Below are positions 54,066-61,520 of a stretch of 64,000 nucleotides of DNA, piece after piece (position 1 is the stretch's first letter; each line of letters opens with the position of its first letter). The notes beneath the pieces were generated by a model that had not been told where the DNA came from, made no database searches, and was given only the letters and a program-made list of their open reading frames with translations. Source of the DNA: Peristeroidobacter agariperforans (GTDB lineage Bacteria; Pseudomonadota; Gammaproteobacteria; Steroidobacterales; Steroidobacteraceae); NCBI RefSeq assembly GCF_004138335.1, contig NZ_RYFW01000001.1:372001-436000 (forward strand), written 5' to 3'. The position numbers and the translations under genes were made by a program.

Positions 54066-55391
54066 TTAGTTGCGGGCGATTTCAGTCTTGGCAGCAGCGG
54101 TCGTTTCGGTCTTGCGTACGCGGGCGACGGCGCCGGCCTTGTCATCGCCGATGTCGGCGACGATGACTCGATCGCCGGCGCTCAAGCCGTCGCGAACTTC
54201 GACGAAAGCTTCACCTTCGCTGCGCGGTCCCACCTTCACGGGCGTGCGCACGATCTTCTCGTCGCGCAGGACGTAAACATATGAAACGCCAGCCTCATCG
54301 CGAACGGCGCGCTGCGATACCGCGAGCACCGGCTGCATCGAGCTCAGCATCAGCGAGCCCTGCGCGAACATGCCGCCCTTGAGCGCGCTGTCCGGATTCG
54401 GCACAGCGATGTAAATCATGATGGCGCGCGAGTTGTCAGCCGTCACCGGGTTGATCCGCTGCACTTCGCCTTCGAACGTGCGGTCGCCGAAGCCGCCGAC
54501 GCGGAAGCGCACCTTCTGACCGACGCGCACCGACGGAATCTCGGCGGAGGGCACGGCCGCTTCCAGCACCATCTGTTTCAGATCGACAAGCGTGACGATC
54601 TCGGAATCGGGCGACACCTTCTCGCCCGGCTGCACCAGGCGTTTCGCGATCGTGCCGGAGAACGGCGCGCGAATCACGGCATCCTCGAGATTGATCTGCG
54701 CGACCCGGGCTTGCGCTTCGGCGAGCTTGAAGCTCGCGACGCTGCCGGCGTAGGCGCTCTCGGTCTGCTCGAACGTGTTTTGCGAAATGAACTTCTGTTC
54801 GAGCAGCTGACGATTCTTGTCGCGATTGAGCCGCGCGAGATCGAGATCGGCGCGCGCCTTCTCCACCGCCGCCGCTTCACGATCGTATTGAGCCTGCAGG
54901 TTGCGAGTATCGACGCGCGCGATCACGTCGCCTTCGCGAACGTCCTGGCCTTCGCGCAGCTTCAACTGCTCGACTTCGCCGCCGACTTTGGATTTCAGCG
55001 TGGCTTGCACGAACGGCGCGATGCTGCCGGACAACGGCAGGGCACGCGAAATGACACGCGATTCGACGGTTGCAATATCCACCGCCGCCAGCTCGACCGG
55101 GGCCACGGCGGCCGTAGGAGCCGCTACTGCCGGTGTCGACGGATTGCGCGTCAAAGCCCAGGTGCCGAGGCCGAGGGCTGCGATCACCGCAACCGCAATC
55201 AAGGCCTTCATTGGATCGATCCGTGTGAACGAGCCGCCGCCCTGATGTTCATCAGCCGCCCCCTCCGTCACAGCGGGCATCGCTTCATGGACCGACGCCG
55301 TCTGCCGGGATTCCGCAGGACGCGCGGGGAAGGGAGTTACGGCTGCCCCCGCTTCGTAGCGCATCGAAGACTGATTTGCACTGCTGTTCAT
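54066..55391 (-). CDS. RND periplasmic adaptor (second pump)
   Basis: About 441 aa from ATG 55391; an in-frame GTG at 55436 would add 15 residues. The long cytoplasmic N-terminus (about 60 residues) precedes a membrane helix (MKALIAVAVIAALGLGTWAL). Lipoyl half-motifs are in LKLREGQDVREGDVIARVDTRNL and APFSGTIAKRLVQPGEKVSPDSE; a helical hairpin lies between. It couples the RND pump encoded 17 bases downstream to an outer-membrane channel. Confidence 0.87.
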   Translation of the reverse strand: MNSSANQSSMRYEAGAAVTPFPARPAESRQTASVHEAMPAVTEGAADEHQGGGSFTRIDPMKALIAVAVIAALGLGTWALTRNPSTPAVAAPTAAVAPVELAAVDIATVESRVISRALPLSGSIAPFVQATLKSKVGGEVEQLKLREGQDVREGDVIARVDTRNLQAQYDREAAAVEKARADLDLARLNRDKNRQLLEQKFISQNTFEQTESAYAGSVASFKLAEAQARVAQINLEDAVIRAPFSGTIAKRLVQPGEKVSPDSEIVTLVDLKQMVLEAAVPSAEIPSVRVGQKVRFRVGGFGDRTFEGEVQRINPVTADNSRAIMIYIAVPNPDSALKGGMFAQGSLMLSSMQPVLAVSQRAVRDEAGVSYVYVLRDEKIVRTPVKVGPRSEGEAFVEVRDGLSAGDRVIVADIGDDKAGAVARVRKTETTAAAKTEIARN

Positions 55392-55581
55392 TGCTGGTTC
55401 CACGACCGGGGTCCCCGGGATTCCTTGGGTCGGCACGAAGTCAGGCTTAGAACCCCGATCTTCGCCCTAAGTTGCACCCTTAAGCCCAGCGTCGGGCCGG
55501 TGGCGCGATTCCTGATTGGACGGGGCTAAATCCCAAAAGGTTACAGGGTGCGCAAAATTCTTTCTGCGACTGGAGTCCCCA

Positions 55582-57030
55582 TCACACCCGCTGCTGTTTC
55601 CAGCGTCCTCGCCTGAACAGCGCCAGGCTCCACAGCGCCAGTGCCGAGAAGCCGATGGGCACCGCAATGAATACACCGAGCGGCCCCATGGCGAAGAAAT
55701 CCGCCAGCAGCCACGCGAGTGGAATCTGTCCAAGCCAGAAACAAAAGAAATTCAGCCGCGTCGGCGTCCAGGTGTCGCCGGCGCCGTTGAACGCCGCCTC
55801 CAGGCACATGCCGGCTGCATACAACGGGAACGCCAGGCTGATGATCCACAAGGCGCGGATGCCATGCTCGAGCACCGGCGGATCGTCGGTAAACAACCGA
55901 ACCAGCGGCCCGGATCCGAGCACGAAGGCCAGGCCGACGATGCCCAGGAAAACTGCATTGAAGCGCGTCGCTATCCAGACCGCCTGCTCGGCCCGATCCG
56001 GTTTGCCGGCCCCGAGGTTCTGTCCCACCAGGGTTGCACCGGCATTCGCCAGGCCCCACGCAGGCATCAGAGCGAACATCACGATGCGCATGGCGATCGT
56101 ATAGCCCGCCAGTGCCGCACTCCCGAACGCCGCGAGAATCTTGAACAGACCGACCCAGCTGGTGGTGCCGATCAACAACTGCGCGATGCCCGTGCTCGCG
56201 GTGCCCAGGATGGCCTGCAGGTCGATCCACACCGGCCGCAGATGCCGCAAACGAACCTGCACGCGGCTGTGGAATCCTGCCAGGTGCCACAACTGATAGA
56301 GCACGCCGACGCCGCGGCCGATGTTGGTCGCGACCGCCGCGCCGGTGACGCCCAGTTCGGGAAACGGTCCCCAGCCGAAAATGAAAAGCGGACCGAGCAC
56401 AATATTCAGAGCATTCGCCAGCCACAGCGTGCGCATGGCCAACACCGCGTCGCCCGCGCCGCGGAAGATGGCGTTGATCACAAAGATCATGAACACGGTC
56501 ACATTGCAGCCGAGCATGATCCGAGCGAAGTCCGTGCCCAGCGATACGACGCTGTCGCTGGCGCCCATGAGGCGGAGAATGTCCGAGGCGAAATAGCTCA
56601 GCAGCAGGCCAATCGCCGCCGACAGCGTGACTCCGAGCAGGACAATTTGGCCTGCGGCCTGCGCAGCGCGCTCCGCATCTTTTTCGCCAATGCGTCGGGC
56701 GACGATTGCCGTGGCGGCAATGGAAATGCCGATCGCGGCGGCATAGATCAGCGTCATGATCGACTCGGTCAAACCGACGACCGCGATGGCGTCCGAGCCG
56801 AGCCGCGACACCCAGAAAACGTCGACGACGGCAAACAGCGACTCCATGATCATTTCCAGCACCATGGGCACGGCCAGCAGCAGCACGGCGCGATTCAACG
56901 GCACCGTCGTGTAATCGAGGTGCTGACCTTGCAACGACAGGCGCACGACCTGCCAGAACGAAAGGTTGGGCTGCGCGGCGGAGGAGTCGGCCGCGTGCCC
57001 GAGTTCCTGCTCGGGAGTGGAGGTAGACAT
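55582..57030 (-). CDS. MATE family multidrug efflux transporter
   Basis: About 482 aa from ATG 57030, with 12 hydrophobic segments in two halves. VPMVLEMIMESLFAVVDVFWVSRLG and IAATAIVARRIGEKD at the start and GLANAGATLVGQNLGAGKPDRAE in the second half are the MATE repeats. It exports cationic drugs using Na+ or H+. It is divergent from pbpG with a 146-base spacer. No ribosome site is obvious at the chosen start. Confidence 0.9.
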   Translation of the reverse strand: MSTSTPEQELGHAADSSAAQPNLSFWQVVRLSLQGQHLDYTTVPLNRAVLLLAVPMVLEMIMESLFAVVDVFWVSRLGSDAIAVVGLTESIMTLIYAAAIGISIAATAIVARRIGEKDAERAAQAAGQIVLLGVTLSAAIGLLLSYFASDILRLMGASDSVVSLGTDFARIMLGCNVTVFMIFVINAIFRGAGDAVLAMRTLWLANALNIVLGPLFIFGWGPFPELGVTGAAVATNIGRGVGVLYQLWHLAGFHSRVQVRLRHLRPVWIDLQAILGTASTGIAQLLIGTTSWVGLFKILAAFGSAALAGYTIAMRIVMFALMPAWGLANAGATLVGQNLGAGKPDRAEQAVWIATRFNAVFLGIVGLAFVLGSGPLVRLFTDDPPVLEHGIRALWIISLAFPLYAAGMCLEAAFNGAGDTWTPTRLNFFCFWLGQIPLAWLLADFFAMGPLGVFIAVPIGFSALALWSLALFRRGRWKQQRV

Positions 57031-57176
57031 GGGGGGCGGGATTGTACCGATCCTGTTGTCTTTTGCCGCCCGCGACCACCGGCTCAACCAGGGAAAAACT
57101 CACATTCGCAAGCGCTGCAAATCGGTTACCTTTGCGCTCATCGAATCAACATGAACTAAAGGCACGATCTAGAGCG

Positions 57177-58043
57177 ATGCGAACCTCTTTCCGCTTCCGC
57201 CCATGGCTGTTCGCCGCTACCACCGTCCTGCTCGCTTCGTTCTCCTCGCACTCCTGGTCCCAGCCGGTCCCCTCCGGCAAGCTGCAGATCAAATCCGCGT
57301 CCGTGCTGATCTTGGACGAGGGTGACGAAACGGTGCTGTATTCCAAGCAGGCGCAGAAGGTGATGCCGATTGCATCGATCACCAAGTTGATGACCGCGCT
57401 GGTGGTGCTCGAAGGCGAGCAGCCGCTGGAGGAGACCGTGACCATCCTGCAGGTCGACCGGGACAAGACCAAGGGCAACGCTTCCCGCCTGGCGGTGGGC
57501 ACCAAGCTCACCCGCAGTGAATTGCTCCATCTGGCCCTGATGTCATCCGAGAATCGCGCCGCCCAGGCGGTGTGTCGTGCTTACACCGGCGGCGTCCCGG
57601 CCTGCTTGAAAGCCATGAACGCCAAAGCGCGCCAGCTCGGCATGAAGAACTCCCGCTTCGCGGATCCCACCGGACTGTCGAGCAGCAACGTCGCCACCGC
57701 CTCGGACCTGGTCAAGCTTGTCATCGCAGCGTCACGTCAGCCGTTGATTCAGGAGTACTCGACCAGCGAAAAGCTGACCGTGAAGGTGGGGCGTCAATTG
57801 CTCGAATTCCGCAATACCAACTCGCTCACGTCCAAAGACGACTGGGACATTTCCATCCAGAAGACCGGCTTCACCCAGGACGCAGGTCAATGTCTGGTCA
57901 TGCGGACCAAAATTCAGGATCGTCCTACGGTGATCGTGCTGCTCAACTCGTTCGGCAAGCTCACTCGGGTTGCCGATGCCCGTCGCGTCCGCAAATGGAT
58001 CGAAGGCAGCGTCGGCACGCAGATGGCTCGCGCCGGCAAATAA
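57177..58043 (+). CDS. pbpG: D-alanyl-D-alanine endopeptidase (PBP7/8 type)
   Basis: 288 aa from ATG 57177. Signal peptide to about residue 28 (SSHSWSQ). Active-site motifs of S11 peptidases: SxxK is SITK (67-70), SxN is SEN (124-126), and KTG is in IQKTGFTQDAGQC. It lacks the long C-terminal domain of DacA and matches PbpG in length. It cleaves cross-links between stem peptides in the periplasm. Confidence 0.9.
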   Translation: MRTSFRFRPWLFAATTVLLASFSSHSWSQPVPSGKLQIKSASVLILDEGDETVLYSKQAQKVMPIASITKLMTALVVLEGEQPLEETVTILQVDRDKTKGNASRLAVGTKLTRSELLHLALMSSENRAAQAVCRAYTGGVPACLKAMNAKARQLGMKNSRFADPTGLSSSNVATASDLVKLVIAASRQPLIQEYSTSEKLTVKVGRQLLEFRNTNSLTSKDDWDISIQKTGFTQDAGQCLVMRTKIQDRPTVIVLLNSFGKLTRVADARRVRKWIEGSVGTQMARAGK

Positions 58044-58308
58044 TAAGTACGGCCTTTACTGAATCCGCGGTGTAAGGCCCGGATCCATTCTCAACTGTAC
58101 TGGTGCCCGCTCCCCTCGCGTCCGAATAAAGGCGCGAGGCGCATCGCTTCTCCCCTGCTTCACCGCTTTCACCGGTAACCAGCTGTGGTTCGCCGGCAGG
58201 TCGAATTTTTCGCATCTGCCGCTGCAACCCTTTGAGAAGTGCTCGCGTCAGAAGCTACGAACACCGCAATAACGCGGGTTTAGAAAGCAACCAAACAGGA
58301 GAAATCTC

Positions 58309-58464
58309 ATGTACGCCGTCACTAAAGCCACTCAGTCCACCCAGCGCGCCGTTTGCATGCTGTTGTCGGTCGCCATCGTCACCTTGTCGCTCACCTTCGG
58401 CGCCTTCGGTGTCCAGTCGATGGAACACGTTGGTTACAGCGTGACTGTGACTCAGCTGCAGTAA
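58309..58464 (+). CDS. 51-aa single-helix membrane peptide
   Basis: This small gene starts at ATG 58309 with AGGAGA 6 bases upstream and ends at TAA 58462. Residues 1-14 are polar with two basic residues; 15-38 form a hydrophobic helix (VCMLLSVAIVTLSLTFGAFGV); and the tail (QSMEHVGYSVTVTQLQ) is polar. A long stem-loop lies 33 bases after the stop. No family is recognised. The strong ribosome site, single membrane span and terminator-like hairpin make expression likely. Confidence 0.65.
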   Translation: MYAVTKATQSTQRAVCMLLSVAIVTLSLTFGAFGVQSMEHVGYSVTVTQLQ

Positions 58465-58497
58465 TGGGAGCGCTGGTCATGCGCTCTACAAGCTCGA

Positions 58498-58536
58498 CTC
58501 CGCGGCGTGTCCGCCTCATCGGCGGCAGCCGCGGAG
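58498..58536 (+). terminator. long stem-loop after the 51-aa gene
   Basis: Outer arms CTCCGCGGC and GCCGCGGAG (9 bp) and inner arms CCGCC and GGCGG close on loop TCATC. There is no T run, so it is a terminator or an mRNA stabiliser. Confidence 0.45.
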
Positions 58537-58712
58537 CCAGCCGGACCCACGTTTGTATGATTCGTCTGCCTCTCGCCTGAATCCCGCCACCCTTGCAGGA
58601 TCGGGCTAGAAGCTGCCCGGATCTTGCTACCGCCGCTCCGGCCCCCATTTCTACACTGCTCCCGTGTCGATTGCGCTCTCGCTGGCGCACTAGCAAACAT
58701 TGGAGCGGTCAC

Positions 58713-59555
58713 ATGTCACAACAGAAAGTCTGGTTCATTACAGGCGCTTCGCGCGGCATCGGCGCGGAGATCGTCAAAGCAGCGCTCGCAGCCGGCGACA
58801 ACGTCGTCGCCACCGGGCGCAATCGAGATCAGATCGCGGCCACGTTCAAACAGCATGGCGATCGAGTCCTCGCGGTCGAGCTCGACGTGAGCAAGGAACT
58901 GCACGCCTTCGCTGCGGTGGAAGCTGCCGTTGCGCGCTTCGGGCGCGTCGACGTTCTGGTGAACAACGCGGGCTATGGCCAACTCGGCTTGTTCGAGGAA
59001 ATCACCGCGACCGAGATTCAGCAGCAGTACGAGACGAATGTGTTCGGCGCGTTCAACGTGACCCGGGCCGTGCTGCCGGTCATGCGCGAGCAGCGCAGCG
59101 GACACATCTTCAATATTTCTTCCATGGGCGGCGCAATCGGCTTTCCTTACGCAAGCATTTATTGCTCGACCAAGTTCGCCCTCGAAGGTTTCTCGGAATC
59201 GCTCGCGCTGGATGTGGCGGAGCTCGGCATCCACGTGACGATCGTCGAGCCGGGCTTCATCCGCACCGACTTTCTCGATAGCACGTCGGTGCGATATGGC
59301 TCCCGCCGGATTGCGCAGTACGAGCAGATCTCATCGAGGCTGAAAGCCGAGTACGATAGCTATAACCACCAGCAAGCCGGCGATCCGACAAAACTCGCGG
59401 CAGCGTTACTTACGCTGGCCGATAGCGAACAACCGCCGATGCGTTGGGCATCGGGCTCGGATGCGTTCGAGCGAGTGACCAGCAAGCTCGCCGGCGTGCA
59501 GGCCGAGCTGCATCGGTATCAGAAACTCTCGGCATCAGTGGACGGTGCGCGCTGA
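58713..59555 (+). CDS. short-chain dehydrogenase/reductase
   Basis: 280 aa from ATG 58713 (GGAG 7 bases upstream). Classical SDR: TGASRGIG (cofactor loop, residues 10-17), LDVS, LVNNAGYG, Ser in NISSMGG, and the YxxxK pair in YCSTKFALEGF. An Arg (RNRD) after the second strand favours NADP(H). PGFIRTDFLD follows. The substrate is unknown. It stands alone. Confidence 0.9.
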   Translation: MSQQKVWFITGASRGIGAEIVKAALAAGDNVVATGRNRDQIAATFKQHGDRVLAVELDVSKELHAFAAVEAAVARFGRVDVLVNNAGYGQLGLFEEITATEIQQQYETNVFGAFNVTRAVLPVMREQRSGHIFNISSMGGAIGFPYASIYCSTKFALEGFSESLALDVAELGIHVTIVEPGFIRTDFLDSTSVRYGSRRIAQYEQISSRLKAEYDSYNHQQAGDPTKLAAALLTLADSEQPPMRWASGSDAFERVTSKLAGVQAELHRYQKLSASVDGAR

Positions 59556-59609
59556 CAGCGTCGCGCCTGGCCGGCGGGAGGCTGAACCTCCGCCGGCCAC
59601 ACGCTCGAA

Positions 59610-59966
59610 TCAAAGGTCGACGAGCAGACTGAAGCCGCCGTAGCTCATGCGCTTCATATCGAAAGGCATGCTGTCTTTGTCCATGTCCAGGCGCGGGTCC
59701 TTCATCACCTTTGCGTTGACCTTGTCGCGGTGGGCCTTGGACTTGTAGACGATCCAGGAAAACACGACCGCTTCGTTGGCCTTCGGCTTGCACAGTTTCG
59801 GAAACGGCAGGCCGAACTTCACCTTCAAGTCATCGCCGACCGACTCGCAATATTCCAGCGCACCGTACTCTTTCCAGATCTTGCCGGCCTTCTTGGAGAT
59901 GGCTTCATAGGCCTTCAGGTTTTTCTTCGGGACAACGATGACGAATCCGTCGGCGTAGCGAGGCAT
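59610..59966 (-). CDS. DUF1428 family protein
   Basis: 118 aa, cytoplasmic. YADGFVIVVPKKNLKAYEAISKKAGKIWKEYGALEYCESVGDD, then FSWIVYKSKAHRDKVNAKVMKDPR and MPFDMKRMSYGGF, match DUF1428, a ferredoxin-like dimeric alpha-beta barrel of unknown role often found with stress or ArsR-regulated genes. It is 24 bases downstream of the SRPBCC gene on the same strand and probably in the ArsR operon. Confidence 0.88.
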   Translation of the reverse strand: MPRYADGFVIVVPKKNLKAYEAISKKAGKIWKEYGALEYCESVGDDLKVKFGLPFPKLCKPKANEAVVFSWIVYKSKAHRDKVNAKVMKDPRLDMDKDSMPFDMKRMSYGGFSLLVDL

Positions 59967-59990
59967 GTCTTTCTCCTTCGGTGGATGGTC

Positions 59991-60431
59991 TCAAGGACCA
60001 ACGATCTCAGCAGCACAGTCAAGAATAGCCGCCCACCCCGCCGCAATGCGCTGCGAATGCTCGACAAATTGCTTGGACACGCTCTGCGTGAGGACCAATT
60101 CGCAACCTGAGCCTCGTGGGGTGATCTCGATGCTCACCACGCTCTGATCCTTCGAATACTTTTCGACGCGCAACGTAAAGACCAGCCGACGGGGGCGAGT
60201 TATCTCCAGGTACTCGCCGACGTGCTCGACATCCTCTCCGACCCGTCGATCCACGAACGCATACGCACCACCGACGCGAGCGTCGATCTCTACTCGCACC
60301 ATCGTTCCAGTGGCCGTGGCAAACATGAATCGTCCGGCCTTGCTCGGGTCGAGAAATGCATCGAACACTCGCTCCGCCGAAGCCGTGAACTGACGCTTGA
60401 CCGACAGCTGCCAATCATCGGTTTGTTTCAT
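59991..60431 (-). CDS. SRPBCC/AHSA1 domain protein
   Basis: 146 aa. ERVFDAFLDPSKAGRFMFATA, VGGAYAFVDRRVGEDVEHVGEYLEITRPRRLVFTL, and a C-terminal helix with a Trp (IAAGWAAILDCAAEI) are the Bet v1-like AHSA1 fold, a hydrophobic-ligand-binding domain. Its start overlaps the ArsR stop by 4 bases (ATGA), the common ArsR-SRPBCC pairing. The ligand is unknown. Confidence 0.88.
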   Translation of the reverse strand: MKQTDDWQLSVKRQFTASAERVFDAFLDPSKAGRFMFATATGTMVRVEIDARVGGAYAFVDRRVGEDVEHVGEYLEITRPRRLVFTLRVEKYSKDQSVVSIEITPRGSGCELVLTQSVSKQFVEHSQRIAAGWAAILDCAAEIVGP

Positions 60432-60787
60432 CGTGCACCTCGCTTCTTGCGGCGCTTCGGCACTGGTGCAGCCATGCGGTCTTCAGCGCGCAGCATCGCG
60501 TCCAGTGCATCCAACCGATTCATCCACAGCGTGCGTTGTGTGGTCATCCATTCGGCGAGTTCATCGAAGGGCCCGGTGTTGAATGTCAGAAGATGCTCGC
60601 GACCTACGCGGCGACGGCGGACCAGATCCGCGCGCTCCAGAATGCGGATGTGCTTGGAAACGGAGTTCAGCGAAATATCGAACGGCTCCGCCAGCTCCGT
60701 CACTCGCGCCTCGCCCCGCGACAGACGCTGCAAGATCGCCCGTCGCGTCGGGTCGGCCAATGCCAGCAAGGTGTCATCCAGCGTCAT
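60428..60787 (-). CDS. ArsR-family transcriptional repressor
   Basis: About 119 aa from ATG 60787 (MTLDDTLLALADPTRRAILQRL); an ATG 9 bases further upstream lies inside the palindromic operator. The winged helix is seen in ARVTELAEPFDISLNSVSKHIRILERADLVRRRRVGREHLL. No Cys pair typical of metal sensors is present, so it is of the non-metal, SRPBCC-associated kind. It overlaps the SRPBCC gene by 4 bases. The operator at 60795 suggests self-repression and control of the divergent GST gene. Confidence 0.88.
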   Translation of the reverse strand: MTLDDTLLALADPTRRAILQRLSRGEARVTELAEPFDISLNSVSKHIRILERADLVRRRRVGREHLLTFNTGPFDELAEWMTTQRTLWMNRLDALDAMLRAEDRMAAPVPKRRKKRGAR

Positions 60788-60794
60788 GATTTTC

Positions 60795-60814
60795 ATTCAC
60801 CCAATGAGGTGAAT
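60795..60814. promoter_or_regulatory. ArsR operator palindrome
   Basis: ATTCACC-CAATGA-GGTGAAT: two perfect 7-base arms with a 6-base centre. It covers the ribosome-site region of arsR and lies 79 bases before the divergent GST gene, the normal position for ArsR self-repression. Confidence 0.65.
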
Positions 60815-60892
60815 ATTGATCAAACGAAACTCCGCCGTCAACTGGCACGTTAAACTCCGAACAGCGAGACCAACGTAACAAAGGAGGCAGCC

Positions 60893-61516
60893 ATGGCCGA
60901 CATTACCTTCTTTCACAACCCACAGAGCCGCGGCCGCATCGCGCATTGGATGCTCGAGGAAGTGGGCGTTCCGTACAAAACGCAACTGCTGCGATTCGAT
61001 CGCGGTGAGCACAAGACGCCGGAATATCTGGCGGTGAACCCGATGGGAAAAATCCCGGCGATCAAACACGGCGACCTCGTCGTAACCGAGGCCGCCGCGA
61101 TCTGCGCCTATCTCGCCGATGCATTTCCTGCTGCGAACCTCGCTCCGCCGGCTGATTCACCGGAGCGCGGGACCTACTATCGCTGGATGTTTTTCGGCGC
61201 CGGCTGCGTTGAGCCCGCGATTGTCGATCACATGTTCAAGCGGCCGCCGGTAGATCGCCCGGGCGCACTGGGTTACGGCAGCTACGCCGACACTTTGAAT
61301 GCACTCGAGCAAGCCGTGTCTGCAGGGCAGTTCATCCTCGGCGATCGCTTCAGCGCCGCCGACGTCTATGTCGGTTCGGAAATCGGCTGGGGTTTGATGG
61401 CGAAGGCGCTCGAGCCTCGCAAGGCCTTCCAGGAATATCTGGCTCGCTGCGCGGAGCGGCCGGCGTTCAAACGCGCGGCCGCGCAGGATGAGAAATATAT
61501 GAAGGCGTGGACGTAA
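60893..61516 (+). CDS. glutathione S-transferase
   Basis: 207 aa with a perfect AAAGGAGG 6 bases before ATG 60893. The thioredoxin-like domain has SRGRIAHWMLEEVGVPY and NPMGKIPAIKHGDLVVTEAAAICAYL (cis-Pro and the Glu-Ala GSH contact). The helical domain ends DRFSAADVYVG. It conjugates or reduces substrates with glutathione. It is divergent from the ArsR operon and may share its operator. Confidence 0.9.
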   Translation: MADITFFHNPQSRGRIAHWMLEEVGVPYKTQLLRFDRGEHKTPEYLAVNPMGKIPAIKHGDLVVTEAAAICAYLADAFPAANLAPPADSPERGTYYRWMFFGAGCVEPAIVDHMFKRPPVDRPGALGYGSYADTLNALEQAVSAGQFILGDRFSAADVYVGSEIGWGLMAKALEPRKAFQEYLARCAERPAFKRAAAQDEKYMKAWT

Positions 61517-61520
61517 CTCC

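Noticed and set aside
58114-58139. CCTCGCG / CGCGAGG hairpin after pbpG
   Set aside because: Loop of 12 bases, no T run and 70 bases from the stop; too weak to call a terminator.
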